A stretch of 64,000 nt of DNA from Roseomonas sp. GTDB lineage: Bacteria > Pseudomonadota > Alphaproteobacteria > Acetobacterales > Acetobacteraceae. The position numbers and the translations under genes were made by a program. This document shows, in pieces, positions 36,536 through 44,499 of this stretch. Position 1 is the stretch's first letter. Each line of letters begins with the position of its first letter. Where the stretch lies: NCBI GenBank assembly GCA_020249285.1, contig JADCFX010000017.1:16897-80896 (forward strand), written 5' to 3'. The notes below the pieces were generated by a model. That model searched no databases, had not been told where the DNA came from, and saw only the letters and a list, made by a program, of their open reading frames with translations.

Positions 36536-37293
36536 TGAAACGTCTTGAAGGAAAAACCGCCTGGGTGACCGGGGCGGGCAGTGGCATTGGCCGTGCGATT
36601 GCCATCAGCTTTGCCGCTGAAGGGGCGAAGGTTGCGCTGACCGGGCGGCGCGTTGAACCGCTGGAAGAAACCGCGAAGATGATCGGCGGCGGAGCGGTGA
36701 TTGTGCCGGCGGATTTGACTGATGAAAAGCAAGTCGCCGCCGCCTTGGCTAAGGTGGAAAGCTCCATCGGCGGGCCGGATATTCTGGTGAATAATGCCGG
36801 CGTCAATCTGCCCAAGCGCTATCTGCACCAGCTAACGCCTGAGGCCATTCGCAGCCTGGTGGATGGCAATCTGACCGCACCCTTCTTCACCTCGGTCGCG
36901 GTGCTGCCGGGGATGAGGAAGCGCGGCGGCGGGCATATCATCCAAATCGCCTCCATGGCAGGGAAGAATATCTCCTTCCTATCTGGGCCTGGTTATACGG
37001 CGGCGAAGCATGGGTTTGTGGCGCTGTCGCAAAGCATCAATCAGGAAAACGGCATCCACAACATTCGTTCCTGCTGCATCTGCCCGGGCGAGGTCGCCAC
37101 CGATATCCTGAAGAACCGGCCGGAACCCGTGCCGCAGGAAGATATTGAACGGTTGTTGCAGCCGGAAGATCTGGCGGCCATGGCGCTATTTGTCGCCACC
37201 ATGCCGGCGCGGGCGAACATCACCGAAATGCTGGTGACGCCCACCTATATGCGCCTGCTGGCGCCGCAGGCCAAGAAAGTCGCCGCCATGTAA
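36532..37293 (+). CDS. Short-chain dehydrogenase/reductase of the ABC operon
   Basis: This 253-aa SDR has [14 protein letters not shown], and the catalytic YTAAK ([15 protein letters not shown]). It is translationally coupled to the ABC ATPase gene, so it probably oxidises or reduces the imported compound. Members of this shape act on sugars, polyols or 3-oxoacyl compounds; the substrate is not identified. Confidence 0.9.
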
Positions 37294-37294
37294 T

Positions 37295-37340
37295 CGCGCC
37301 GCGTCGGCCTTTGCTGTCGGCGCGCCTTTCCTTTCTTCTG
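37295..37340 (+). promoter_or_regulatory. Stem-loop between the SDR and Ldh-family genes
   Basis: CGCGCCG (37295-37301) pairs with CGGCGCG (37318-37324), followed by CCTTTCCTTTC. This looks like a partial terminator or RNA-stability element between the fifth and sixth genes of the operon. Confidence 0.4.
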
Positions 37341-37351
37341 GAGTTCCTTTC

Positions 37352-38440
37352 ATGGGCAGCACCCCTCCCGTCATGGTCAATGCCGAGGCGCTTGATGCGC
37401 TGGTCGCCAATGTGTTTCAGGCCGCCGGCTGTGATGGCGCGGAATCCAAGCGCATCAGCAGCCATTTGGTGGATGCGAATCTGGCCGGGCATGACAGCCA
37501 TGGCGTGGTACGCGTGCCGCGTTACGTGGAATGGCTGGAAGCCGGCTATGTGCTGAAGGGCCAAACTGCCGATGTGGTGACCGATGGCGGCGCCTTCGCC
37601 GTGATTGATGGCAAATGGGGTTTTGGCCAGACTGTGGCGCCGCAAGCTGTGGATTTCGGCATCAAGCGCGCGGTGGAAAATGGCGTTTGCATCACGGCTC
37701 TCCGCAATGCGGGGCATATCGGCCGCGTTGGTGCTTATGCCGAACAGGCGATGGAACAGGGGCTGATTTCGATCCATTTCGTCAATGTGGCGGGGTCGAT
37801 CCTGGTGGCGCCTTTTGGCGGTGTGGAGCGGCGCTTTTCGACCAATCCGGTCTCCATCGGCGTGCCTCTACCGGGCCGGCCTATTCTGCTGGATTTCGCG
37901 ACATCGCTTGTTGCGGAAGGCAAGGTGCTGGTCGCCTCATCCGGCGGTAAAGCGTTGCCGGAAGGCGCTTTGATCGAAGCGGATGGCAGGCTTTCGACCG
38001 ATCCACATACGCTTTACGGCCCTTATGACACGCTGGGTCCGCGCGATGTTTCGAAAGGCACGGGTGCCATTCGCGCCTTTGGCGAACATAAGGGTTCGGG
38101 CCTGGCCTTCATGTGCGAAATGCTTGCTGGCTGCCTAACCGCGGGCGGCACCAGCGGCCCGGTTTCTGAGCGCTCGCGCATCGCGAACGGCATGCTCTCC
38201 ATTTTCATCTCACCCAAGCATTTCGGCACCCAGGCAGAATTCGAGCGCATGGGGCTGATTTATGCGGATTGGGTTACGCAAACCCGCCCTGCTGACCCTG
38301 CCGCGCCGGTATTGCTGCCGGGTGAACCGGAAGCGACCCGCCGCGCGGAGAGGCTCGCCGATGGCGTGCCGCTGCCGCAGGATACCTGGGCGAATATCAT
38401 CGGCACCGCGAAGCGGCTTGGGGTGAATAGCGCGATCTGA
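37352..38440 (+). CDS. Ldh-family (malate/L-lactate/ureidoglycolate type) NAD(P)-dependent dehydrogenase
   Basis: This 362-aa enzyme of the LDH2/MDH2 fold, distinct from classical lactate dehydrogenase, has GHDSHGVVRVPRYVEWLE, ITALRNAGHIGRVGAYAEQ, RRFSTNPVSIGVPLPG and GEHKGSGLAFMCEMLAG, all typical blocks. Known members reduce malate, sulfolactate, ureidoglycolate or 2,3-diketogulonate. The location at the end of an ABC importer operon suggests a 2-hydroxy/2-oxo acid intermediate from the imported compound (inference). Confidence 0.92.
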   Translation: MGSTPPVMVNAEALDALVANVFQAAGCDGAESKRISSHLVDANLAGHDSHGVVRVPRYVEWLEAGYVLKGQTADVVTDGGAFAVIDGKWGFGQTVAPQAVDFGIKRAVENGVCITALRNAGHIGRVGAYAEQAMEQGLISIHFVNVAGSILVAPFGGVERRFSTNPVSIGVPLPGRPILLDFATSLVAEGKVLVASSGGKALPEGALIEADGRLSTDPHTLYGPYDTLGPRDVSKGTGAIRAFGEHKGSGLAFMCEMLAGCLTAGGTSGPVSERSRIANGMLSIFISPKHFGTQAEFERMGLIYADWVTQTRPADPAAPVLLPGEPEATRRAERLADGVPLPQDTWANIIGTAKRLGVNSAI

Positions 38441-38458
38441 ACGGGGGCGCGCCCTGCT

Positions 38459-40273
38459 TCAGGTGCCCGCTTCCCCAATGATGCGCAGAATATCAGCGCC
38501 ATAGCGTTCCACGCGCGAACGGCCCATCCCCGGCACTTCCAGCAATTCCTCCGTGGTTGCTGGCCGCCGCGCGGCAAGGCCCGCCAAGGTGCGATCATCC
38601 GCCACCACATAGGCCGGCACAGCTTGCGCCTGGGCAATGCCGCGGCGCCAGGCGCGCAGCGCCTCAAACACCGGGTCATCGGAACCAATGCCCGCCACAT
38701 CCGGCCCCTTGCGCGCCGGGGCCGCTTTCTTGCCGGTCTGCACCACATCTTCGCGTAGCATCACAACATCCTCACCGCGCAGAATGGGGCGCGCGGCTTC
38801 GGTGGCCACAAGTTCTCCGTGGTTTTCGACGGCCACATCCAAAGCACCGCGGCCCACCAATTGCCGCGCAACACCACGCCAGGCGGTATCGGGCAGATCC
38901 TTCCCCACGCCAAAAGTCGGCAGCTTGTCATGGGAAAACTGCGCCACCTTATCCGTCAATCGTCCCCGCAAAACATCCACAACATGCATCACGCCAAAGC
39001 GCTGGCCAGTGCGCAGCACAGCGGAAATCATCTTCTGCGCGGCGATCGTGCCATCGAAAAGCCGAGGCGGGCGCAGGCAAATATCGCAATGCCCGCAGGC
39101 TTCGCGTTCAGGTTCTTCCCCAAAGCAGCGGAGCAGCAGCGCACGACGACACGTGGCCGCCTCCGCAATGCCGACCATGGCTTCAAGTCGCGTGCGTTCC
39201 ACACGCTTTTGTTCGTCATTCGCTGGGCTTTCGGCGATGCGATGGCGGGCCAGCGCAATATCCCCAGCGCCATAAAGCAATAAGGCGCGCGCCGGCAGCC
39301 CATCTCGCCCCGCGCGACCGATTTCCTGATACCAGCTTTCAGGTGAACGCGGCAGATCAAGATGCGCCACCCAGCGCAGATCAGGCCGATCTATGCCCAT
39401 GCCGAAGGCGATGGTCGCGGTCATCACCATCTCCTCACCGCGCGAAAAGCGCCGATGCGCTTCACGCTTCGCACTGGCTTCCATGCCGGCGTGAAAGGAA
39501 ATGGCTTCAGTGCCATCATCACGCAGCCAGGCGGCGGTGCTTTCGGTCTTCGCACGGCTGCCGCAATAGATAATGCCGGTGCCGCCGGCCTCGCGAATCA
39601 AGGCGCGGATTTGGCCGCGTTCATTCTCCCGCGGCGCGGCCTCAATCAGGATATTAGGCCGGTCGAAGGAAGCGCGAAACACCGGCGCTTCCTGCAAGCC
39701 CAATTGCAGGCGGATATCTTCCACCGTGCGCGGATCGGCCGTTGCGGTGAGCGCCACGCGCGGCACATGCGGAAAGCGCGCGCCCAATACGCCAAGGCCG
39801 CGGTATTCGGGCCGGAAATGATGGCCCCATTGGCTGACGCAATGCGCCTCATCCACCGCGAAAAGCGCGATATCCAAGCCTTCAAGCCGCGCCTGCATCG
39901 TCTCAAGTGTTAAGCGCTCTGGCGAGACATAAAGCAGCTTCAGCGTGCCATTGTGCAAATCGCGCAGCACGCCGCGCGCTTCATCCGGCGGCAGTTCCGA
40001 ATGCAGCGCGCTTGCGGCGACACCCTGTTGGCGGAGCGCCGCAACCTGGTCTTCCATCAACGCAATCAGCGGAGAGACAACAATCCCAATCCCAGGGCGA
40101 CAAAGTGCGGGCACCTGGAAACACAGGCTTTTGCCGCCGCCGGTCGGCATCAGCACCAGCCCTGAGCCACCAGCCGCGACATGGCGGATCACTTCTTCCT
40201 GCCGGCCACGAAAGGCGCCATAGCCGAAGACGCGACGCAAGGTCTCGCGCGGGGCGTCATGCATGGCGTTCAT
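38459..40273 (-). CDS. recQ: ATP-dependent DNA helicase RecQ
   Basis: This 604-aa 3'-to-5' helicase of the RecF pathway and fork repair has motif [28 protein letters not shown] (motif II) with FRPEYRGLG, and motif [13 protein letters not shown] zinc-binding Cys set ([13 protein letters not shown]...CGHCDIC) precedes the RQC winged helix, and one HRDC domain lies at the C-terminus (about 525-600). The second ATG (MHDAPRE) could also start it. It is convergent with the Ldh-family gene, 18 bases apart. Confidence 0.96.
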   Translation of the reverse strand: MNAMHDAPRETLRRVFGYGAFRGRQEEVIRHVAAGGSGLVLMPTGGGKSLCFQVPALCRPGIGIVVSPLIALMEDQVAALRQQGVAASALHSELPPDEARGVLRDLHNGTLKLLYVSPERLTLETMQARLEGLDIALFAVDEAHCVSQWGHHFRPEYRGLGVLGARFPHVPRVALTATADPRTVEDIRLQLGLQEAPVFRASFDRPNILIEAAPRENERGQIRALIREAGGTGIIYCGSRAKTESTAAWLRDDGTEAISFHAGMEASAKREAHRRFSRGEEMVMTATIAFGMGIDRPDLRWVAHLDLPRSPESWYQEIGRAGRDGLPARALLLYGAGDIALARHRIAESPANDEQKRVERTRLEAMVGIAEAATCRRALLLRCFGEEPEREACGHCDICLRPPRLFDGTIAAQKMISAVLRTGQRFGVMHVVDVLRGRLTDKVAQFSHDKLPTFGVGKDLPDTAWRGVARQLVGRGALDVAVENHGELVATEAARPILRGEDVVMLREDVVQTGKKAAPARKGPDVAGIGSDDPVFEALRAWRRGIAQAQAVPAYVVADDRTLAGLAARRPATTEELLEVPGMGRSRVERYGADILRIIGEAGT

Positions 40274-40375
40274 GCGGGCGCGGCGATCAGATGGCGGCGG
40301 CGCATCACACAGGGGCTCCGATTCGGGACTTCCCTTAGGTCGCGCGCCCGGCGCGCCCCGTCAATTGTCAGCGCG

Positions 40376-41332
40376 TCAGCGGGAGCACGCCGCCCCACCA
40401 AGCACGCAAAACTTGGCGCAATGCGGGTGGTTCAGCGCGACGGGGCGGGACGCTTCGGCAAGCGTGGCACCCAATTCGAATTGCCGGTCATAGGCCAAAA
40501 GTGTGCAGGCCAGCACTGCAGGACGGGCAGCGCCCTTGCGTTTCACCACCATGCGGGCGGAGGCGCACATCAGGCTATCGGGCGATTTGCCCAATATGCC
40601 CCAGCAGGCGGTGGTGATTTCCGGTACATCCGCTGCCGCATCCATTTCCGGAAACAGCATCAGCGCGACGGAATCGGTGGCATCCACCGAAATGCCATTG
40701 GCCGCGAAAAGCGCCGCGAAATCGGCGCGGAGCTTCGGTTCATTGCCGGTGCTGAAGCCGGCGCGCCCGGCGATATGCAACCGAAAGCCGTGCCCGGCCA
40801 GAAGCCGCAGCCCTTCCAGGGTGCGATCAAAGCTGCCGGCGCCGCGTTCGGCATCATGGACCCTGGGATCCGGGTGATCGAGTGAAACGCGGAGCGTCAG
40901 GTTTGCGCCGTATTTTTCCTGTAGCGCAACCAAGCCCGCCGCCTGGTTCATCATGGGCTTCATCGCATTGGTCAGCACCAGCGCGCGCAAACCACGCCGG
41001 AGTGTGTCTTCCAGCATCGCCAGGAATTCAGGGTTCATGAAGGGCTCACCGCCGGTGAAGCCCACTTCACGCAAGGGCAGGTGCGATGCCTCAGCCTCAT
41101 CGAGATAGGCCGCCACTTCGGGCGCGCTGATATAGGAAAGCGCATCATTGCGCGGGCTGCTTTCAATATAGCAATTGGCGCAGGTGATATTGCAGAGCGT
41201 GCCGGTATTGATCCACAGCGTCTCGAGCGCCGTCAGCGCCACTTGCGCGCGGGTTTCACCCTTGGCGGTGATAAGTGGGTCGCGGAATTTCAGCGGGTCA
41301 AGCGGCTTCACGCTGGCGGGGTGATGATTCAA
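40376..41332 (-). CDS. Radical SAM protein with C-terminal cysteine cluster
   Basis: This radical S-adenosylmethionine enzyme has about 318 aa. The Cx3Cx2C cluster motif is in LCNITCANCYIESS (about residue 55), followed by GFTGGEPFMNPEF (the SAM-binding GGE). The C-terminal third has seven further Cys (TACWGI, LMCASA, LACTLL, and HPHCAKFCVLGGAACSR at the very end), which suggests a SPASM/twitch-like auxiliary Fe-S site. The TTG at 41332 is chosen because GGGAGAGGAG lies at ideal spacing; the ATG at 41407 has none. No peptide-modifying family name is assigned. A terminator-bounded small transcript lies just upstream. Confidence 0.8.
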   Translation of the reverse strand: MNHHPASVKPLDPLKFRDPLITAKGETRAQVALTALETLWINTGTLCNITCANCYIESSPRNDALSYISAPEVAAYLDEAEASHLPLREVGFTGGEPFMNPEFLAMLEDTLRRGLRALVLTNAMKPMMNQAAGLVALQEKYGANLTLRVSLDHPDPRVHDAERGAGSFDRTLEGLRLLAGHGFRLHIAGRAGFSTGNEPKLRADFAALFAANGISVDATDSVALMLFPEMDAAADVPEITTACWGILGKSPDSLMCASARMVVKRKGAARPAVLACTLLAYDRQFELGATLAEASRPVALNHPHCAKFCVLGGAACSR

Positions 41333-41444
41333 GGGCTCTCCTCTCCCATAGCCGGATGGCCCTTCAGCGCGGGCCTGGTCAGCTTTGCATGAGGGGACAC
41401 CTATCATGGCAAGATCATGCGCAACAGGGTGCGGCGCTGGCCGC
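41333..41444 (-). promoter_or_regulatory. Leader of the radical SAM gene
   Basis: This 112-base stretch lies between the minus-strand terminator at 41445 and the TTG start. It carries the strong Shine-Dalgarno GGGAGAGGAG and must hold the gene's promoter if the upstream terminator is efficient. No clear -35/-10 pair was identified. Confidence 0.35.
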
Positions 41445-41482
41445 AAAAAACTACCGTGATCCAGCAAGCTGGACCACGGTAG
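41445..41482 (-). terminator. Strong intrinsic terminator
   Basis: The minus strand folds as CTACCGTG, one mismatch, then TCCAGC paired with GCTGGA and CACGGTAG, around a two-base loop, followed by six T. The T-run exists on the minus strand only, so it ends a minus-strand transcript that begins between here and the CaiB gene. Confidence 0.85.
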
Positions 41483-41621
41483 AGTGCAGGACTTGGCGCC
41501 AAGTAGCAGTCGCGGCGCCGATGGGAGAGACTAAGTCGCGTAGAAAACTGGCGACAGAGATGAGTGTAGCGGCGAAAGATTGCTGTTCGGTTTCGAAGGT
41601 GGCGATTTCCCGCGCGCCCAT
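41451..41621 (-). CDS. Possible 56-aa small protein or sRNA locus
   Basis: This ORF is too short for the track. It starts at an ATG placed two codons after an in-frame stop and reads MGAREIATFETEQQSFAATL, followed by a helix-forming hydrophobic stretch, and ends VVQLAGSR. The stop codon lies inside the stem of the terminator. No Shine-Dalgarno is visible, and a -10-like TAGAAT overlaps the ATG (41625-41620), so the locus could equally be a small RNA of roughly 165 nt. It lies on the same strand as, and 118 bases upstream of, the radical SAM gene. Confidence 0.35.
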   Translation of the reverse strand: MGAREIATFETEQQSFAATLISVASFLRDLVSPIGAATATWRQVLHSTVVQLAGSR

Positions 41622-41641
41622 TCTACGCTAACAAACGGTCC

Positions 41642-42841
41642 ATGCCCGCCCCCGCCCCCAACCTCCCCCTCACCGGCCTCAAGCTCGTGGAGCTTGGCCA
41701 TTACATCGCCGCCCCCTTCGCCACGCGTCTGCTGGCCGATCTGGGCGCTGAGGTGATCAAGGTCGAACCCCCTGGTGGGGACCCGGTGCGGGGGTGGGGC
41801 AGCAATATCAATGGCAATGCCGTTTGGTTCAGTGTGCATGGGCGCAATAAGCTCAGCATCACGCTTGATCTGAAAAAGCCGGAGGATCGCGCGAAGCTGA
41901 TCGCGCTGCTCCGCCGCGCTGATGGGCTGATCGAGAATTTCCGCGCGGGCTATCTGGAACGCGTGGGGCTGGGCCCGGATGTGCTGCATCAGGAAAACCC
42001 GCGCCTCGTGATCGGGCGGATTTCCGGCTATGGGCAGGATGGTCCCTATAAGGACAAGCCCGCTTTTGGCGCGATTGGCGAAGCGATGGGCGGCCTTCGG
42101 CACCTTACGGGCCATCCCGGCGAACAGGGGCTGCCGCCACCGCGCTGCGGGGTTTCCATCAGCGATGATCTGGCCGGGATTTACTGCGCGCTGGCTGTGG
42201 TTTCCGCATGTTGGGCGGTGAAGGGCGACCCCAATGCCAAGGGCCGCGTGGTGGATGTGGATTTGGTGAGCAGCGTGTTTTCGCTCATGGAAGGGATGCT
42301 GCCGGAATATGGGCTTTTCGGCTGGGTGCGTCAGCCGCAGGGTGCTGCCATCAAGACCGCCGCGCCGACCAATACCTACCCCTGCGCCGATGGCAAATGG
42401 CTGTGCGTTGCCGGCAATTCGGATTTGATCTTCCGCCGCCTGATGGCTGCGATTGGCCGGCCCGAATTGGCGGACGCACCGCGCTTCGCCACCAATGGGC
42501 TGCGCTGCGACAATGTGGCTGAGCTTGACGCCGCCATCGCCGCCTGGACGCGCACCAAGCCGGCTGCCGAGGCCGAGGCCATTTTGGAAGCGGCCGAGGT
42601 CCCGTGTTCGCGACTTTACGACATGGCCGATTGCGCCAATGATCCGCATTTCAGGGAACGCGGCTGGGTGATGGAAGTGGCGGACCCTCTATTGGGCCAG
42701 GTGCTGCACCCGGCTGCCCCCTTCCGCTTTGATGGTGTGGCGCCGCAGGATGTGGTGCGCTGGCCAGGCCCGGCCGCGGGGGCGCATAATGATCATGTGT
42801 TCAAGGAACTTCTGGCCGAAGCGAAGGAGAAGCAGGCATGA
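41642..42841 (+). CDS. CaiB/BaiF family III CoA-transferase
   Basis: This 399-aa enzyme moves CoA between carboxylic acids. The opening LTGLKLVELGHYIAAPFATRLLADLGAEVIKVE is the family start, GRNKLSITLDLKKPE follows, and the nucleophile Asp lies in GVSISDDLAGIYCA (about residue 175). The length is typical. It overlaps the next gene (an HMG-CoA-lyase-like enzyme) by four bases, so the two probably activate and then cleave one carboxylic acid. The acid is unknown. Confidence 0.93.
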   Translation: MPAPAPNLPLTGLKLVELGHYIAAPFATRLLADLGAEVIKVEPPGGDPVRGWGSNINGNAVWFSVHGRNKLSITLDLKKPEDRAKLIALLRRADGLIENFRAGYLERVGLGPDVLHQENPRLVIGRISGYGQDGPYKDKPAFGAIGEAMGGLRHLTGHPGEQGLPPPRCGVSISDDLAGIYCALAVVSACWAVKGDPNAKGRVVDVDLVSSVFSLMEGMLPEYGLFGWVRQPQGAAIKTAAPTNTYPCADGKWLCVAGNSDLIFRRLMAAIGRPELADAPRFATNGLRCDNVAELDAAIAAWTRTKPAAEAEAILEAAEVPCSRLYDMADCANDPHFRERGWVMEVADPLLGQVLHPAAPFRFDGVAPQDVVRWPGPAAGAHNDHVFKELLAEAKEKQA

Positions 42842-43740
42842 CCGGCAAGGTGACCATTAGCGAAGTCGCCCCGCGTGACGGGATTCAGTCCATCACCGGC
42901 GATTTCGTGCCGACCGAGGTGAAAACCGCGCTCATTCAGGCGCTGTATGATGCGGGCCTTAGGCGGATGGAAATCGGTTCCTTCGTCTCGCCCAAGGCCA
43001 TTCCACAAATGGCGGATACGGCGGCGGTGCTGGCCTTCACGAAAACCCTGCCGGGGCTGGAGAGCACCGTGCTGGTGCCGAATCGGCGCGGGTTTGACGC
43101 GGCGATTGCCGGCGGCGCGGAACGGCTTGGCTTTTTCATGTCGGCCACCGCAGGCCACAACAAGGCCAATCTGAACCGCACGCGGGAAGAAAGCTTTACT
43201 GAGTTGGCATCGCTGGTGCGTGATACGCCAAAGGGCACGCTGATCCGCTTCAACCTTTCCTGCGTGTTCCACTGCCCCTTTGATGGCGTCGTGGAAGATG
43301 CGGAAGCGCTGGATTGGGTGGAACGCATAGTGGCGCTGAACCCCGATATGGAAATCGCCCTGGCGGATACCACCGGCAATGCCAGCCCCGATCAGGTTCG
43401 GCGGGTTTTTGAAAAGGCGCAGGCCGCTTGGGGGCATCGCTTTGCCTTCCATGGCCATGACACTTACGGCATGGGGGTTGCGAATGTCGCGGCGGCCTAT
43501 GAAGCGGGCTGCCGGGTCATTGACAGCGCCGCGGGCGGTATTGGCGGCTGCCCCTTCGCGCCCGGGGCTACGGGTAATGTGGCGACGGAAGACGTGGTTT
43601 GGATGTTCCGCCGCATGGGGGTGGATACCGGCGTCGCTTGGAATACCCTGCTGGCGGCGGCAGATATGGCCGCCGGCATCAAGGGCGCCATCCCCGGCGG
43701 GCGGATGCGCAGTGTTCGCGCGGCGCGGCTTGCGGCCTGA
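42838..43740 (+). CDS. Hydroxymethylglutaryl-CoA lyase-family protein
   Basis: This 300-aa TIM-barrel lyase of the HMGL group opens with VTISEVAPRDGIQSI and has FHGHDTYGMGVANV and the signature GIGGCPFAPGATGNVATED, which contains the catalytic Cys. It cleaves a 3-hydroxy-acyl-CoA to acetyl-CoA or pyruvate plus a partner. Coupling with a CoA-transferase suggests degradation of a free hydroxy-dicarboxylic acid such as hydroxymethylglutarate or a citramalate-like compound (inference). Confidence 0.92.
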   Translation: MTGKVTISEVAPRDGIQSITGDFVPTEVKTALIQALYDAGLRRMEIGSFVSPKAIPQMADTAAVLAFTKTLPGLESTVLVPNRRGFDAAIAGGAERLGFFMSATAGHNKANLNRTREESFTELASLVRDTPKGTLIRFNLSCVFHCPFDGVVEDAEALDWVERIVALNPDMEIALADTTGNASPDQVRRVFEKAQAAWGHRFAFHGHDTYGMGVANVAAAYEAGCRVIDSAAGGIGGCPFAPGATGNVATEDVVWMFRRMGVDTGVAWNTLLAAADMAAGIKGAIPGGRMRSVRAARLAA

Positions 43741-43750
43741 GGCCTCACCA

Positions 43751-43797
43751 CCGGCCGCGCGAAATCATGGCGCGGCCGGAATCCTTCCATTTTTCCG
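43751..43797 (+). terminator. Terminator of the CaiB/HMG-lyase pair
   Basis: A perfect ten-pair stem (CCGGCCGCGC with GCGCGGCCGG) and a nine-base loop are followed by a pyrimidine-rich tail ending CATTTTTCC, ten bases past the lyase stop. Confidence 0.7.
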
Positions 43798-43860
43798 ACG
43801 TATTTGCGGATGATATTCGTGCTGCCTGATGGTTTCGGTCAGGCGTGGTGGAGTTGGCGC

Positions 43861-44010
43861 ATGTCCGATAGCGAAATGGCCCGCAAATTGGCCGAGCTTG
43901 ACCGGCTATTGAACGACCCGGAAACCCGCATGGATGCCGGGCGGGTTTGGGCCTTGGCGCAGGAATTGAAAGCGCCCGCCGCTGGGGCGGGAGCTTCGCG
44001 TCGTCATTGA
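43861..44010 (+). CDS. Small hypothetical protein (49 aa)
   Basis: The ATG at 43861 has GGAG upstream. The sequence begins SDSEMARKLAELDRLLNDPE, continues TRMDAGRVWALAQELKAP and ends in an Ala/Gly tail. The first 38 residues look like two amphipathic helices. No family is recognised. It sits between the lyase terminator and the ribbon-helix-helix gene, and it may be a stand-alone gene. Confidence 0.5.
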   Translation: MSDSEMARKLAELDRLLNDPETRMDAGRVWALAQELKAPAAGAGASRRH

Positions 44011-44190
44011 TAGCCGCGCCTTCAGTATTGCAGCACGCGGGGCATATCCTTCGCAGCAGTATTCCAGCTTTTCACAACTGTGGCCTTGCATTGTGCCAAT
44101 TCCGGTACTGTATCCACTTAGTCGCGCGATTCCTTGCCGTGGAGCAGCCGAAGCCCGACGCGGCCTAGCTGAAGTTTCAGGAGATGTTGC

Positions 44191-44412
44191 TTGCCGCGCC
44201 ATCTGATAAAGCGTTCCTTTCGCCTGGCGGGTCACGCGACCTCGGTCGCGCTTGAGGCAGAATTCTGGGCCGAGTTGGACGCGCTTGCGCAGCAAACTGG
44301 CCAAAGCCTGGCTGCCCTGGTGGTGAGCGTAGATGAGGCCCGGGCCGCGCGGGGCTTGCCGCTGGCCAGCGCGCTGCGCCTTGCAGCCTTGACCCATGCG
44401 CGTGCGGCATAA
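44191..44412 (+). CDS. Ribbon-helix-helix domain protein
   Basis: This 73-aa protein matches the short RHH_4-type family: KRSFRLAGHATSVALEAEFWAELDALA, then GQSLAALVVSVDEARAARGLPLASALRLAAL. The N-terminal strand would pair in a dimer and contact DNA. A TTG start at 44191 is supported by CAGGAG seven bases upstream. It lies 87 bases upstream of the hydrogenase-like operon in the same direction, so it could control that operon; this is only positional evidence. Confidence 0.8.
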   Translation: MPRHLIKRSFRLAGHATSVALEAEFWAELDALAQQTGQSLAALVVSVDEARAARGLPLASALRLAALTHARAA

Positions 44413-44499
44413 TGCTGCGACGCGCTTAGCCAGAATTTCAAACTGGGGCTGTCCGAATGGCCGCTACGGGCCTAGCCTTCCAAACATGAAACGCGGCGG

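Noticed and set aside
41531-42649. 372-aa minus-strand ORF opposite the CaiB-type gene
   Set aside because: It is antisense to a conserved CoA-transferase and lacks a domain.
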